64,000 nucleotides of DNA. Source: Sphingomonas aerolata (GTDB taxonomy: Bacteria > Pseudomonadota > Alphaproteobacteria > Sphingomonadales > Sphingomonadaceae). Where the stretch lies: assembly GCF_003046295.1 (NCBI RefSeq), contig NZ_PZZN01000001.1, positions 702,812 to 766,811 of the forward strand. Direction: 5' to 3'. Of the stretch, positions 63,640 through 64,000 are shown piece after piece (position 1 is the first letter of the stretch; every line of letters starts with the position of its first letter). Below the pieces are notes generated by a model, which did not search any database, was not told the origin of the DNA, and was given only the letters and a program-made list of their open reading frames with translations. The position numbers and the translations under genes were made by a program.

Positions 63640-64000
63640 ATGGACTGGAGCGACCTTCCGATCTTCCTCGAAGTCGCTCGCGCGCAGCAGCTTGGGCGCG
63701 CCGCGGCGAGCCTCGGCGTCGATGCGACGACGGTCGGCCGCCGCCTCCGTCGGCTCGAGACCGCGGTCGGCCAGCGGCTGTTCGAACAAGGCCCGGATGG
63801 CCAGATCCTGACCAGCGCCGGCGAAGACCTGCTCGCGCGCGCGACCGCGATGGCGGCGATCGCGTCGGACATCCGCACCCCGCCCGCGGGCCGGACCGAG
63901 GTCGACGGCACGATCCGCGTCAGCGTCGCCGAAGGGTTCGGCACTTGGTTCGTCAGCCGACATCTCGGCACGCTCGCACAGGCGCATCCCAAACTCGCGG
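63640..64000 (+). CDS. LysR-family transcriptional regulator (3' end outside window)
   Basis: Starts ATG 63640; 120 codons are visible and the frame is open to the right edge. N-terminal HTH: DWSDLPIFLEVARAQQLGRAAASLGVDATTVGRRLRRLE, then LFEQGPDGQILTSAGEDLLARA. The start of the effector domain (IRVSVAEGFGTWFVSRHLGTLAQ) is present. Divergent from mmsA, so it probably controls the valine-degradation genes in response to a pathway intermediate. Confidence 0.92.
   Translation, partial: MDWSDLPIFLEVARAQQLGRAAASLGVDATTVGRRLRRLETAVGQRLFEQGPDGQILTSAGEDLLARATAMAAIASDIRTPPAGRTEVDGTIRVSVAEGFGTWFVSRHLGTLAQAHPKLA

Noticed and set aside
1-64000. CRISPR array, rRNA operon, prophage or replication origin
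   Set aside because: No regularly spaced repeats, no rRNA segments, no phage structural or integrase genes, and no DnaA-box cluster noticed.

Overview
The window looks like a chromosome segment from a Sphingomonas-type alphaproteobacterium. The evidence is high-GC coding with GC-rich third positions, a proton-pump rhodopsin with the uncommon D-T-G helix-C motif paired with a Blh carotene oxygenase, TonB-dependent receptor and spinster-type MFS genes, a spore-coat-U chaperone-usher locus, and palindromic repeats of the type common between sphingomonad genes. This assignment is inferred from gene content; no marker gene is present.

Layout. 0-6.1 kb is an accessory stretch: a truncated prolyl 4-hydroxylase-like gene, a serine resolvase with a res-like array, an HNH-like protein, an Abi_2-type protein, a PD-(D/E)XK-like protein and an intact IS1182-family element. 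6.2-9.4 kb holds a bacteriophytochrome hybrid kinase (bphP) and what looks like an internally deleted heme oxygenase. 9.6-21.6 kb is mixed housekeeping and stress: a frameshifted metallophosphoesterase, rlmJ, an ABM-domain protein, alkaline phosphatase, katG, a TetR-SRPBCC pair and a sialidase-like protein. 21.8-31.1 kb holds DUF2254, then blh, rhodopsin, sensor kinase, response regulator and HtrA protease on the minus strand, then DUF389 and a ClC channel. 31.7-37.6 kb is a compact minus-strand operon: EAL, LysM lipoprotein, Ser/Thr kinase, FHA and PP2C. 37.9-42.4 kb is an uptake cluster (MFS, TonB receptor, TetR). 42.7-51.2 kb is signalling: a VOC protein, a histidine kinase with a broken receiver gene, a hybrid kinase coupled to a photoactive-yellow-protein homologue, and a diguanylate cyclase. 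51.7-55.9 kb is the chaperone-usher pilus operon. 56.2-64 kb has tRNA-Ser(GGA), a broken peptidyl-prolyl isomerase and the distal valine-degradation genes (mmsB, enoyl-CoA hydratase, 3-hydroxyisobutyryl-CoA hydrolase, acyl-CoA dehydrogenase, mmsA) with a divergent LysR gene and palindromic repeats.

Two themes stand out. First, light sensing: three chromophore classes (biliverdin, retinal, p-coumarate) are encoded within about 43 kb. The photoactive-yellow-protein homologue, translationally coupled to a PAS-rich hybrid kinase, is the most interesting item. Second, gene disruption: three genes carry a single in-frame stop (receiver TAA, usher TAG, isomerase TGA), one has a one-base frameshift, and one appears internally deleted. 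Flanking sequence on both sides of each lesion still reads as the same family, so these are recent lesions or assembly errors, not old relics.

All family assignments come from reading motifs by eye; no database search was run.
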